Part shown: positions 35,651-43,884 of the stretch, one piece after another
Numbering within the stretch: the stretch's first letter is position 1
Layout of the letters: each line of letters starts with the position of its first letter
Assembly: GCA_964441775.1 (NCBI GenBank)
Contig: CAYTVL010000024.1
Coordinates: 20,102-84,101 of the forward strand
DNA: 64,000 nucleotides
Reading direction: 5' to 3'
Source: SYOC01 sp964441775
GTDB taxonomy: Bacteria > Desulfobacterota > Binatia > Bin18
Program-made: the position numbers and the translations under genes
Notes under the pieces: generated by a model
Database searches by the model: none
What the model saw: only the letters and a program-made list of their open reading frames with translations
Told to the model about the DNA's origin: nothing

Positions 35651-36373
35651 ATGAGTTTACCAATATCGCCGCTTCGCACTGATGTCATCGCTTCTACCCA
35701 AACAGATGCTGCTCCCTCAGCTCCACCGGTTTCTACGGCTTCTGCCGCCGTTCCGTATGTCGCGCCGTTTGGAATTTTCCTACTGTTAACGGAATGCAAT
35801 CGCTGGCTTCCAGGTAGTCAGTTGTGGGGCTATCCGCTCAAGACAGCCTTGGCTGGCGTGCTCTTGCTGGTGTTTCGAAAACACTACCGGGAAATTACGG
35901 CGGACTTCTCTCCGTTGGCCGTACTCGTCGGCCTTTTGACGTTTGCTCTCTGGGCGCCGCTCTACGGGGGGTTCCTGTTGCTCGGCTCTTCCGAAAGCGC
36001 CAATCCTTACGAATTTGCCGCCGCCTTTCCTGGTGGAGCGATGGTATGGATAGGAATTCGCTTGTTTGGCTCGGCGGTAATCGTACCGGTGATAGAAGAA
36101 CTGTTCTGGCGCTCGTGGTTACTACGTTATCTTGTCAACCCGGACTTCACCAAGGTGCCTCTGGGGACGTTTACGTGGATGTCGTTAGCGTGGACCGTGG
36201 GGTTATTTGGCGCCGAACATTTTCAGTGGTTCGCTGGGATGGTGGCGGGGCTTCTGTACACACTCCTGTTGTATCGCACGAAATCTCTATCCGCCTGCAT
36301 CCTTGCCCATGCGGTGACGAACTTGACGTTGGGTCTGTATACGTTGACAACTCAACAGTGGCAGTATTGGTGA
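35651..36373 (+). CDS. CPBP-family intramembrane protease
   Basis: A 240-aa membrane protein with about six to seven hydrophobic segments. It carries the three CPBP (CAAX-protease/bacteriocin-processing) motifs: EELFWRSWLLR (EExxxR), GAEHFQWFAG (second-motif His) and ILAHAVTNLTLG (HxxxN). The arrangement with a long first half resembles the CAAX-protease-related proteins that accompany exosortase systems, but no exosortase or PEP-CTERM gene is visible here. It likely cleaves a membrane-bound peptide. No strong SD precedes the ATG at 35651. It converges on the metallo-beta-lactamase-fold gene with a 21-bp gap. Confidence 0.8.
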   Translation: MSLPISPLRTDVIASTQTDAAPSAPPVSTASAAVPYVAPFGIFLLLTECNRWLPGSQLWGYPLKTALAGVLLLVFRKHYREITADFSPLAVLVGLLTFALWAPLYGGFLLLGSSESANPYEFAAAFPGGAMVWIGIRLFGSAVIVPVIEELFWRSWLLRYLVNPDFTKVPLGTFTWMSLAWTVGLFGAEHFQWFAGMVAGLLYTLLLYRTKSLSACILAHAVTNLTLGLYTLTTQQWQYW

Positions 36374-36394
36374 GCTGGCCGCCCCCACGTAAAT

Positions 36395-37102
36395 TTACCG
36401 CTTCCGCCGTTCCTCGTACGCGTCCGCCAAAGCGAGAAGCGCCTGGGCACAGTCGCCTTGAAATGCTGGTCCGTGCATCAACGCCAATGTCGTGGGCTTC
36501 AAAGCTGCAAGGCGGCGAATCGTTGGCGCTGTTTGTGGCGTCAGGGCAGTGGCGAAAAACGTATCCTCCGCCGCCAACGCTGGCGCCACAATATCGTCTG
36601 TTGACACGGCTGGGCTTTTGCCGATCCGGGTGAACAGATCGCCACAGAAGAGCGTTTTGGTGGTCTCTTCGAAGATCAGGCCCGCATCCCAACAATGTGG
36701 GACATGCGGTGTAGCGAGGTATCGCACCTGTTTTCCCCCAAGATCGAGGATTTCTTGATCTTGCAGCGCTCTGGGCGCACGAATCGCAAGATCATTGACC
36801 GAAAGCATGCAGCCGATAGCGCCAGCCGCGACTTGTGCGTGCGGTGCGACCGTGAGCCAGTCATTCATAGCGCCGGATTCGTCCGCCTCCCAATGGCCAA
36901 AGGAGATCCAGCGTAAACGTTCCAACGGCAGCACACGGGCGGTAGTGGCGGACACCAGAAGGAAAAGACTGCGCATGCCGGTGTGAAACAACAGGGGCTG
37001 CTCAGCGTTAATCAGGTATTGGTTAACGGTGAAATCTGCGTCCGGAATGTAGGTCGACAGACGGTAGATGCCGTTGGTGATCTTGTCGAGCATAGTTTCC
37101 AT
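36395..37102 (-). CDS. Metallo-beta-lactamase-fold protein (ODP/flavodiiron-like)
   Basis: A 235-aa metallo-beta-lactamase-fold protein. Possible metal ligands are in FGHWEADESGAMNDW (H-x-E-x-D, as in the diiron domains of flavodiiron proteins and oxygen-binding diiron proteins), ATPHVPHCWD, LFCGDLFTR and ALMHGPAF. This pattern favours a diiron oxygen- or NO-binding protein over a hydrolase. The start at 37102 is set by AAAGGAGC; longer upstream frames lack support. No flavodoxin domain is fused. It is divergent from the second luciferase-like gene. Confidence 0.8.
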   Translation of the reverse strand: METMLDKITNGIYRLSTYIPDADFTVNQYLINAEQPLLFHTGMRSLFLLVSATTARVLPLERLRWISFGHWEADESGAMNDWLTVAPHAQVAAGAIGCMLSVNDLAIRAPRALQDQEILDLGGKQVRYLATPHVPHCWDAGLIFEETTKTLFCGDLFTRIGKSPAVSTDDIVAPALAAEDTFFATALTPQTAPTIRRLAALKPTTLALMHGPAFQGDCAQALLALADAYEERRKR

Positions 37103-37171
37103 ACAAGCTCCTTTGTGGACCGAGTCGTTTGAAGGAACTGCTGACCTGGCTCCTGCACAGTGGCGTTTCTC

Positions 37172-37200
37172 TTGACACTCTATCCCTAACCCTATATGCC
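37172..37200 (+). promoter_or_regulatory. Candidate sigma-70 promoter for the 37264 luciferase-like gene
   Basis: TTGACA (37172-37177), a 17-bp spacer and TATGCC (37195-37200), within the divergent 161-bp gap. The predicted start would leave a leader of about 55 nt before the ATG with SD AAAGGAG. Confidence 0.4.
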
Positions 37201-37263
37201 CTCGATTTGTATTCTTTAGCGCAAATTGTCTGACCAAGGAACAATACTTGGAAAGGAGAACCT

Positions 37264-38385
37264 ATGAAATTTGGCCTACTGTACGAAATGGAGACCCCAC
37301 GCCCGTGGAACGAGGAACATAACGAGTACCACACCTATTGGGAAGCGCTGGCGCAGATTGAGCTGGCCGACCGTGTTGGTTTTGATCACGTCTGGGAAGT
37401 AGAGCACCACTTCTTAGAAGAGTATTCACACAGTCCGGCGCCGGAAGTCTTCTTCGGCGCTGTCAGTCAACGCACCAAGAACATCCGCATCTCTCATGGG
37501 GTGCGGTTGCTGCCGTTCAATTTCAACCATCCCGTCAAAGTGGCGGAACAAGCCGCCGTGCTCGATATTATGAGCAACGGGCGCGTGGAAGTTGGCATTG
37601 GTCGTTCGACCACTGCCCAAGAACTTGATGGCTTCAATGTAGACTACGACCGCACCCGCGAGGAGGTCAAGGAAGCACTGGAGATTATCGTCAAGGCGTG
37701 GACCGACGATATTCTTGAATACGATGGCAAATTGATGAAGATCCCGCCACGGCGGGTGGTGCCCAAGCCGATCCAGAAGCCGCATCCACCGATGTGGATG
37801 GCGTGCGTAGCGCCGGACAGTTACGAGATGGCGGGCGACCGCGGGTTGGGTGTGTTGAGCTTTAATTTCAATTGGGAGCAGGTACAAATGGCGATGGCGT
37901 CTTACCATGCCGCGCGCGCCAAACGCGCGAACGTCATTCCCAAAGTCATCAATGAAAACTTCGCCGGCGTCGCCATCATGCACGTGGCTGAGAACAAGGA
38001 AGAAGAAGCCATCGGCCTCGACGGCGCGCGCTGGTTTTTACACAACGTCGCCAAGTTATTCGAGCCGTTGATGGTGAAAAACAAACTCTATTCCTATGAA
38101 TACTTACGCAACGTGTTTGCGATGGAAGCCGACCCGAAAGAGGCGACCGATGCGCAGTTGAAAGACCATCACATGGTCGTCGTGGGGAATCCGGATGAAG
38201 TGATCCGCAAGCTGGAGAACTTCCAGAAGGCTGGGCTCAGCCAGGTGATTTGCTTCAAGCAAGCCGGACGCATTCCGCACGTCAACATCATGAAATCGAT
38301 CCGACGCATAGGGCAGCACATCCTGCCGCACTTTAATCCCCATCGCACCGTTGCGACCGAGGAGATTCGCTCGGCGGCGCTGTAG
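37264..38385 (+). CDS. LLM-class flavin-dependent oxidoreductase (luciferase-like)
   Basis: A 373-aa TIM-barrel flavin monooxygenase-like protein. Family segments include DRVGFDHVWEVEHHFLEEYS, VAEQAAVLDIMSNGRVEVGI and the VGNPDEVIRKLENFQKAG region near the end. It is diverged from the 4735 gene and of the shorter type. Reduced flavin and oxygen are expected substrates; the organic substrate is unknown. SD GGAAAGGAG precedes the ATG. It is followed 19 nt later by a DHA2-type exporter with its own SD, so the pair is probably an operon for oxidation and efflux or uptake. Confidence 0.88.
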   Translation: MKFGLLYEMETPRPWNEEHNEYHTYWEALAQIELADRVGFDHVWEVEHHFLEEYSHSPAPEVFFGAVSQRTKNIRISHGVRLLPFNFNHPVKVAEQAAVLDIMSNGRVEVGIGRSTTAQELDGFNVDYDRTREEVKEALEIIVKAWTDDILEYDGKLMKIPPRRVVPKPIQKPHPPMWMACVAPDSYEMAGDRGLGVLSFNFNWEQVQMAMASYHAARAKRANVIPKVINENFAGVAIMHVAENKEEEAIGLDGARWFLHNVAKLFEPLMVKNKLYSYEYLRNVFAMEADPKEATDAQLKDHHMVVVGNPDEVIRKLENFQKAGLSQVICFKQAGRIPHVNIMKSIRRIGQHILPHFNPHRTVATEEIRSAAL

Positions 38386-38404
38386 TCGTCTAGATGGAGG
38401 AATG

Positions 38405-39967
38405 ATGGAACCCGCTGGCGCAGCGGCGCCGTCCGCTGCAAACAAATGGCTCGTGGCGTTGGCGGTCATGCTCGCCACGCTCATCGAAGTATTGGATATG
38501 ACCATCGCCAACGTGGCGCTGGATCATATTCGCGGCAGTCTCTCGGCTGGTGTTGACGAAGCGGCGTGGGTGCTCACGTCGTACATTGTCGCCAACGCTA
38601 TTGTCATTCCCCTCAGCGGTTGGCTAGGCAATCTCTTCGGTCGTAAACGCTTCTTCAATGCCTGCATCCTCCTGTTCACAGCCAGTTCGTTCTTGTGCGG
38701 GGCCGCGCCGAATCTGGAGAGTCTAGTCTTGTTTCGCGTGATTCAAGGGCTTGCGGGCGGCTCACTCATGCCCGTGTCGCAGGCCATTCTCATGGAGACG
38801 TTTCCCGCCAAAGAACAGCCTATGGCAATGGCGTTATGGGGAATGGGGATGATGGTAGGGCCGGTGCTGGGGCCAATCCTCGGCGGCTGGATTACCGATA
38901 ATTACAGTTGGCGTTGGATCTTTTTTATCAATTTACCGTTCGGCACGGTAGCTTCCGTGCTAGTGATGCTCTTTGTCCACGACGCCCACTATGTCTCGCG
39001 CCAGATCAAACGGATTGACTGGTGGGGCATCATCTTGCTCGTGCTTGGCGTCGGCGCGTTGCAAATCATGTTGGACAAAGGCGAGCGGGAGGATTGGTTC
39101 AACTCGAACCTGATTGTCTGTTTAGCCATTGTCGCTGTGTTTGGCCTTTGCGCCTTCATCATACAAGAATTACGCTCCAAAGAGCCGGTGGTGGATCTGC
39201 ACGTTTTCAACAATCGTTCCTTTGCGGTCGGAACCATATTTACCACCATCATTATGTTTGGCATGTATGGGACGTTTGCACTGATCCCGTTGTATTGCCA
39301 ATTGGTGGCGGGCTACACGCCATTTTTGTCCGGCGAGGTCTTGTCTGTGCAGACGTGTGGAACGTTTCTGTCAGTGATAGTGGCCGGTCGCTTGTTTCAT
39401 CGTTTTGATCCCCGGTTTTTGGTGTCTTTTGGCTGTATTGTCGGAGGAATCGGCGCGTGGGATATGACGCACTTCAATCCCTTAACTGGTTTTTGGGAGA
39501 TTGCCTGGCCAGGATTTTTGCGCGGCATGGGGTCGGGGTTTATCTTCATTCCCTTGACGACCCTCGCCCTCGGATCGGTGCCGCGAGAACGGATGGGCGC
39601 TGCGTCCGGCCTCTTTAACATGGTGCGCACGATTGGCGGCGGGATTGGCATTGCCCTGCTCATCGCTTTTCTCAGCCAGGGCGCGCAAACGCACCAAGCC
39701 TATCTGGTCGGACACGTGCATAACTACAATCAGGAACTGTGGCGCCGCTCCGCCGTGGCGGGCGCCAGCCTCGTGCCGGGCCTGGCCGACGGCACAATCG
39801 GCAAGCCGTTCCTTGCGTTGGTATACGGCGAGGTGCAACGGCAAGCCCTCATGATGGCGTTTGTTGACAACTTCCGAATTATTGCCTTTCTGTTCTTTTT
39901 ACTAAGTCCGGTCGTATTCCTCATGCGCCGCCCGCAAATACCAGGGAGCAGCGCCGGGGCGCACTGA
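38405..39967 (+). CDS. DHA2-family MFS drug/proton antiporter (EmrB-like)
   Basis: A 520-aa transporter with about 14 hydrophobic segments, as in the DHA2 (14-TMS) drug:H+ antiporters. The N-terminal DMTIANVALDHI motif (motif D1) and GWLGNLFGRKRFF (motif A) are clear, and motif C is in the fifth segment (GMGMMVGPVLGPILGGW). Relatives export hydrophobic drugs, often with an EmrA-type periplasmic adaptor, which is not present here. The ATG at 38405 has GGAGG at the right spacing; an overlapping ATG lies 3 nt earlier. It probably shares an operon with the luciferase-like gene. Confidence 0.88.
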   Translation: MEPAGAAAPSAANKWLVALAVMLATLIEVLDMTIANVALDHIRGSLSAGVDEAAWVLTSYIVANAIVIPLSGWLGNLFGRKRFFNACILLFTASSFLCGAAPNLESLVLFRVIQGLAGGSLMPVSQAILMETFPAKEQPMAMALWGMGMMVGPVLGPILGGWITDNYSWRWIFFINLPFGTVASVLVMLFVHDAHYVSRQIKRIDWWGIILLVLGVGALQIMLDKGEREDWFNSNLIVCLAIVAVFGLCAFIIQELRSKEPVVDLHVFNNRSFAVGTIFTTIIMFGMYGTFALIPLYCQLVAGYTPFLSGEVLSVQTCGTFLSVIVAGRLFHRFDPRFLVSFGCIVGGIGAWDMTHFNPLTGFWEIAWPGFLRGMGSGFIFIPLTTLALGSVPRERMGAASGLFNMVRTIGGGIGIALLIAFLSQGAQTHQAYLVGHVHNYNQELWRRSAVAGASLVPGLADGTIGKPFLALVYGEVQRQALMMAFVDNFRIIAFLFFLLSPVVFLMRRPQIPGSSAGAH

Positions 39968-39978
39968 ATCGGAGCGAC

Positions 39979-40155
39979 ATGGAAGATATCATTGTCGATA
40001 TCATCAAAGACGGACGGGCCTTGCCTCCTGGCGAAATCCCGTCCGAGGTCGCAGCGGAAGTCAATGCCGCGATCGCGCGCGGAGAGGAGCCTGGAACAAT
40101 TCTTCATGAAGGGGTGCGGTATTACTGGTTTGTTCGTCCCTGCGTCTTTCCGTGA
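39979..40155 (+). CDS. 58-aa conserved-looking small protein
   Basis: A short ORF starting 11 nt after the MFS gene, with GGAG ahead of its ATG. The translation begins MEDIIVDIIKDGRALPPGEI and ends VRYYWFVRPCVFP. It has balanced composition, an acidic N-terminal helix and a coding-like base pattern. No family recognised. It is followed at once by a perfect hairpin that could end transcription, which supports it being the last gene of the transporter operon. Confidence 0.5.
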   Translation: MEDIIVDIIKDGRALPPGEIPSEVAAEVNAAIARGEEPGTILHEGVRYYWFVRPCVFP

Positions 40156-40156
40156 C

Positions 40157-40180
40157 AGAGATGTTCGGAAGAACATCTCT
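40157..40180. terminator. Perfect 10-bp hairpin at a convergent junction
   Basis: AGAGATGTTC, loop GGAA, GAACATCTCT, followed by ATTCGTTT. The T-run is weak, but the stem directly follows the stop of the 58-aa ORF and precedes the end of the opposing epoxide hydrolase gene, so a bidirectional terminator is plausible. Confidence 0.55.
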
Positions 40181-40204
40181 ATTCGTTTCGCCCGTTGAGA
40201 TATC

Positions 40205-41368
40205 TTACCGTAACGGACGGAAAAATGCCCGAACATCCTGCACCAATTGCTCCGGCTCTTCCATCGGCGCGAAGTGTCCGCCTCCCGTCATGACCGTCCA
40301 CCGTTTGAGGTTGTAATACTGCTCCGCCCAACGCCGAGGCGGAATAAGAAGCTCGCGCGGAAAAATGGCGATGCCCGTAGGCGCTTCGACGATCGGCGTG
40401 CGATCATGGGACGGCTGCCACAAATTGTGCGCCGCCTCGTAATAGTAGCGCACCGACGTCACAAAACTTTCCGTGACCCAGTAGATCATAAGCGTGGTCA
40501 GCAGATCGTCTTTGGAAAACTTGCGCTCGACATTGCCTCCGCAGTCGCTCCAATTCCGCCGCCGTTCCACAATCCAGGCGGCGAGGCTGACCGGTGAGTC
40601 GTGCATCCCGTAGGCGAGCGTCTGGGGATCGGCGGTTTGCACCGCGAGATGACTGGTAATCGTTGGTCGCGCTTCTTGCGTGCGTTGATAGAATTGTTTT
40701 TCATCCGGTCCGTAATCGCTCTCGGTGATTGTTCGTCCAGCAAAAAATTCAAGCGGAACCGCCAGATTTACATGGACGCCGATTAGATGCTGGGCATGTT
40801 TATGACCGAGTTGACTAGTAACGAGTGCGCCCCAGTCTCCCCCTTGCGCGGCAAATTTTTTGTACCCAAGAACATCCTGCATGAGTTTGACCCATAGGTC
40901 CGCCGTGCGCCAATAGTTCACACCAGGTTTGGTTAACGGAGTAGAAAAGCCAAAGCCTGGAAGAGACGGCACGACCACATCAAACGCGTCCGCCGGGTCG
41001 CCGCCGAAGGCTGCTGGATCGCTCAGCGGACGAATGACTTTGTGAAAATCCCAAAAGGTCCACGGCCAGCCGTGCGTGAGAATAAGCGGCATGGGCTTGG
41101 GGCCTTTGCCTGGCTCGTGAATGAAATGAATTGGAACATCATCAATGGTGGTTTTGTAGTGCGCAAAGGAGTTCATGGCCTGTTCTTGCGCGCGCCAATC
41201 GTAGCCGTCTTGCCAGTAAGCAACGAGTTCTTTGAGATAGGCCGCGTTCGCGCCATAAACCCAGTTGTCATTGGCAAAATCGTGTGGCCAGCGCGTACGG
41301 GCAAGTCGCTCGCGCAGATCGGTGAGCGTGGCTTCAGGAATGGCAATGGTGAATGGTGTTTTTTGCAT
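40205..41368 (-). CDS. Epoxide hydrolase (EHN-type, alpha/beta hydrolase)
   Basis: A 387-aa epoxide hydrolase-like protein. The N-terminal EHN region (FTIAIPEATLTDLRERLART) is followed by HGWPWTFWDF (residues 99-108, HGxP oxyanion motif) and the nucleophile elbow GGDWGALV with Asp178. The catalytic His is in the final region TGGGHFAPMEEPEQL. It resembles microsomal-type epoxide hydrolases, opening xenobiotic or lipid epoxides. No signal peptide. With the 16772 LEH-like gene it is the second epoxide hydrolase type in the window. It converges on the transporter operon. Confidence 0.88.
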   Translation of the reverse strand: MQKTPFTIAIPEATLTDLRERLARTRWPHDFANDNWVYGANAAYLKELVAYWQDGYDWRAQEQAMNSFAHYKTTIDDVPIHFIHEPGKGPKPMPLILTHGWPWTFWDFHKVIRPLSDPAAFGGDPADAFDVVVPSLPGFGFSTPLTKPGVNYWRTADLWVKLMQDVLGYKKFAAQGGDWGALVTSQLGHKHAQHLIGVHVNLAVPLEFFAGRTITESDYGPDEKQFYQRTQEARPTITSHLAVQTADPQTLAYGMHDSPVSLAAWIVERRRNWSDCGGNVERKFSKDDLLTTLMIYWVTESFVTSVRYYYEAAHNLWQPSHDRTPIVEAPTGIAIFPRELLIPPRRWAEQYYNLKRWTVMTGGGHFAPMEEPEQLVQDVRAFFRPLR

Positions 41369-41433
41369 GTGGGATTCCTCCAGCTAAATTGGCCCAAAAG
41401 ATTGGTACACTTCTTTGATTTCTGTGGGCGTAT

Positions 41434-41532
41434 ACCGCTCGTCCTGAGCGTAGCGAAGCAAAGTCGAAGGACGCTAATCATGCTTGAGTTTGCTTCGACT
41501 TCGTCCTTCGGGCTACGCTCAGCATGAGCGGT
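41434..41532. repeat. Palindromic intergenic repeat (CCTGAGCGTAGCGAAG type)
   Basis: A 99-bp inverted repeat with outer arms ACCGCTC and GAGCGGT and inner arms CCTGAGCGTAGC and GCTACGCTCAG, plus GTCGAAGGACG and CGTCCTTCGGG. It lies between the epoxide hydrolase and thiolase genes and takes up half of an otherwise empty 199-bp gap. Confidence 0.75.
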
Positions 41533-41567
41533 GATGACGTATTGGGGCCGAGGTCGTGCAGCTCGAC

Positions 41568-42749
41568 TCAGCGCCGCAAAATCGCCAAACTGCCATCGCC
41601 AAAATCGCCCCAGCCGGTGATGAGTCCCACTTGCGCGTCTTTCACTTGGCGTGCCCCACAGTCGTGGCGCAATTGTCGAGTGGCTTCAACGATGTGATTG
41701 ATGCCGCCGACGTGCGCTTCTGAATGCAGCCCGCCATGCGTGTTGAGCGGGAGGTCGCCGCCAAGTTCTAATCGTCCACCTTTCACAAAATCTCCAATCT
41801 CGCCGCGTTTACAGAAGCCCAGTGCTTCCATCTGGAGGAGCACGACATAAGTAAAACAGTCGTAAATTTCTGCGAAATCGACATCTTTCAAGTCAATGTC
41901 AGCCATCTGCAGGGCCTTCGGCGTGGCGAAGCTGAGCCCAATCACGAACGGATCGGGCCGCGCTGGAATATCATCGGCAGGGTAGGGGTGCCCTTCCGCG
42001 ATGCCGGAAATATACACCGGCGCATGTTGACAATCTCTTGCCCTTTCTGCTGAAGAAACGACGACGGCGCAGGCCCCATCTGTTTCCAAGCAGCAATCAA
42101 ATAACCGGAACGGCTTGGATACCCAGCGAGAATTTAAATAGTCTTCCATCGTCAATGGGCGACCTCGCATGTAGGCTTTCTCGTTAAGCTGGGCGTGTTT
42201 GCGCGACGCCAGCGCGACGGCGCCGGTGGCTTCATCCGGGATGTTGTATAACGCTTTGTGACGAGTAGCGAGCCAGGCATACCACTGCACCGGCACCGAG
42301 GCTCCGTATGGCACGTAGTATTCGTTGAGCGTCGTCATGAGGGGCGCAAGCGCGCCGCCGATATCTTCCTTTTCTCCTGCGCCGAGGCTCCGTACCCGCG
42401 CACCCGAGTAGCCTTTCCACCCGAAGGGAATTAACACGTTCCTAGCGACGCCAAAGGTCACGGCCAAGGCCGCACTTTGTAATGAAGTGAGTACGCTGGC
42501 GCCGCCCATGTGGACAGTCGCGGCGTATCGTAAATCCTCGATGCCTAGGTTCGCCGCAAAATGCTCAGCCGTTGCTGCCGGGGTTGGCGGCGGAACGATG
42601 CCATCGATGTCGTGCGGGGTCAGGCCGGCGTCGGTAATTGCATTTTTTGCAGCTTCGAGCATCAGCGCCAGCTCAGATTTATTGGCGCCACGCGTGAAGG
42701 CGGTTTCCCCGACACCAACCAGACAGGCTTGATCTTTTAATGAGTACAT
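41568..42749 (-). CDS. Thiolase-family protein (acetyl-CoA acetyltransferase/SCP-x-like)
   Basis: A 393-aa thiolase-fold protein of the lipid-transfer/SCP-x-like branch. The N-terminus (ACLVGVGETAFTRGANKSE) and GLTPHDIDGIVPPP are typical; HMGGASVLTS lies where classical thiolases keep the nucleophilic Cys, with no Cys there. The C-terminal NTHGGLHSEAHVGGINHIVE matches the catalytic His region. Many members of this branch act with DUF35/OB-fold partners as aldolases or ketoacyl-CoA cleaving enzymes; none is adjacent. The ATG at 42749 is set by AGGAAGGAG; a frame start 24 nt upstream is less likely. It is divergent from the SDR gene. Confidence 0.8.
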   Translation of the reverse strand: MYSLKDQACLVGVGETAFTRGANKSELALMLEAAKNAITDAGLTPHDIDGIVPPPTPAATAEHFAANLGIEDLRYAATVHMGGASVLTSLQSAALAVTFGVARNVLIPFGWKGYSGARVRSLGAGEKEDIGGALAPLMTTLNEYYVPYGASVPVQWYAWLATRHKALYNIPDEATGAVALASRKHAQLNEKAYMRGRPLTMEDYLNSRWVSKPFRLFDCCLETDGACAVVVSSAERARDCQHAPVYISGIAEGHPYPADDIPARPDPFVIGLSFATPKALQMADIDLKDVDFAEIYDCFTYVVLLQMEALGFCKRGEIGDFVKGGRLELGGDLPLNTHGGLHSEAHVGGINHIVEATRQLRHDCGARQVKDAQVGLITGWGDFGDGSLAILRR

Positions 42750-42818
42750 TGCATGCTCCTTCCTCTTAGCCATTACCGCAATAAGCGGCTATGTAGCACG
42801 GAAAAGGGAGACTGAACA

Positions 42819-43562
42819 ATGGCGAATCAAGTACACGGACAAACGCTAATAACCGGGGCCGTCGGCGGCTTGGGGACGGCGATGACTCGGCGACTCTTGG
42901 GCGAGGGGCATACCATCGTCGCGTGTGATCGCGCGCAGGAGCAAGCCGGGGCGTGGTTGGAGCAGCTTCCCGCCGATCAGCGCGGACGCGTGAGTTTCTA
43001 TCCGCTCGATGTGACAAAGGAAGAGCAAGTGAATGCGTTGGCCGACTCGCTGCGCAGCAAAGGCGTACAGATCGCTTATCTGGTCAACAACGCTGGCATT
43101 CACGGGGCCGGCGCGGAATCGCGCGTATGGGAGCGGACATTGCGGGTCAATCTCCATGGCACGTTTTATCTCACGCGGGTCTTCAGCCCAGCGATGAAAG
43201 AGCGGGGCTTTGGCCGCATCGTTAATCTGGCGTCGTTGTCCGCGTATCACGCGTTGGGAGAGCAAGGCCCCTATGCAGCAGCGAAGGCAGGGATCGCCGG
43301 CTACACCCGATCTATCGCGCTTGACCTCGCTGCTCAAGGAGTGACGGTCAACGCCATTGCACCGGGCCTCATCTTGCATGATGGATTGAAAGTAGTTTTC
43401 TCCGACAAGCAGTTACAGGCGATGGCGCGCGACATTCCAGTGGGGCGCGCCGGCAGGCCGGAGGAAATCGCCGCGACCGTGTCGTTTTTACTATCCGACG
43501 ACGCGGCCTTTATCACTGGCCAGACGATCCATGTGAACGGCGGGTCGTATTTGCCGGGGTAG
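42819..43562 (+). CDS. SDR-family oxidoreductase (FabG-like)
   Basis: A 247-aa classical short-chain dehydrogenase. The cofactor motif is TGAVGGLGTA (TGxxxGxG), followed by VNNAGIHGAG, the catalytic Ser in NLASLSAYHALG, and YAAAKAG (Tyr-x3-Lys). IHVNGGSYLPG closes the protein. It is NAD(P)-dependent and probably acts on hydroxy- or keto-acyl thioesters, given the neighbouring thiolase, but this is inferred. AAAAGGGAG precedes the ATG. Divergent promoter region of 69 bp shared with the thiolase gene. Confidence 0.85.
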   Translation: MANQVHGQTLITGAVGGLGTAMTRRLLGEGHTIVACDRAQEQAGAWLEQLPADQRGRVSFYPLDVTKEEQVNALADSLRSKGVQIAYLVNNAGIHGAGAESRVWERTLRVNLHGTFYLTRVFSPAMKERGFGRIVNLASLSAYHALGEQGPYAAAKAGIAGYTRSIALDLAAQGVTVNAIAPGLILHDGLKVVFSDKQLQAMARDIPVGRAGRPEEIAATVSFLLSDDAAFITGQTIHVNGGSYLPG

Positions 43563-43624
43563 GATGACAACCTCGTTTCCAGGCTCTGCTTGGGAACAGG
43601 AGCTTCAGTGCGTTTCTGGCAGGC

Positions 43625-43819
43625 TTATTTCCTCTTCCATTTCAGGCCTTTGTCCAAGAAAAGGATGAGAAAGCCGACAGCGGCGATGCCAAGCATCACC
43701 AAGAATACAATACCTAAAGGATTCACGATTGGATCTCCATTAGCGATCCCATTGGGAAGGTGGGCTCCTTCTTCGAGGATGACGGTGTTTCCTTGAACCA
43801 CACCCTTGTACGATGACAG
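43625..43819 (-). CDS. Small DUF104-like membrane protein, probable CTG start
   Basis: A 64-aa frame read by hand. The N-terminal half SYKGVVQGNTVILEEGAHLP matches the conserved N-terminus of DUF104/AF2212-type antitoxin-like proteins. The C-terminal half is a membrane segment (GIVFLVMLGIAAVGFLILFL) ending in basic residues. AAGGAG (43826-43831) lies 6 nt before CTG at 43817-43819, which is the only start giving the complete motif; no ATG, TTG or GTG lies further upstream in frame. The alternative GTG at 43799-43801 would remove the first residues of the motif. Function unknown. Confidence 0.5.
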   Translation of the reverse strand: MSSYKGVVQGNTVILEEGAHLPNGIANGDPIVNPLGIVFLVMLGIAAVGFLILFLDKGLKWKRK

Positions 43820-43884
43820 ACGATTCTCCTTGGCTACGTGTCTTAGAGCTTATCCCTGATTGCTGATCTCTGAAAGCGCTTTTT

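Noticed and set aside
35824..36633. 269-aa plus-strand frame overlapping the CPBP gene and the convergent gene
   Set aside because: Overlaps two genes with clear motifs (EELFWRS; HWEADE) in other frames; composition is Val/Trp/Arg-rich shadow-like.
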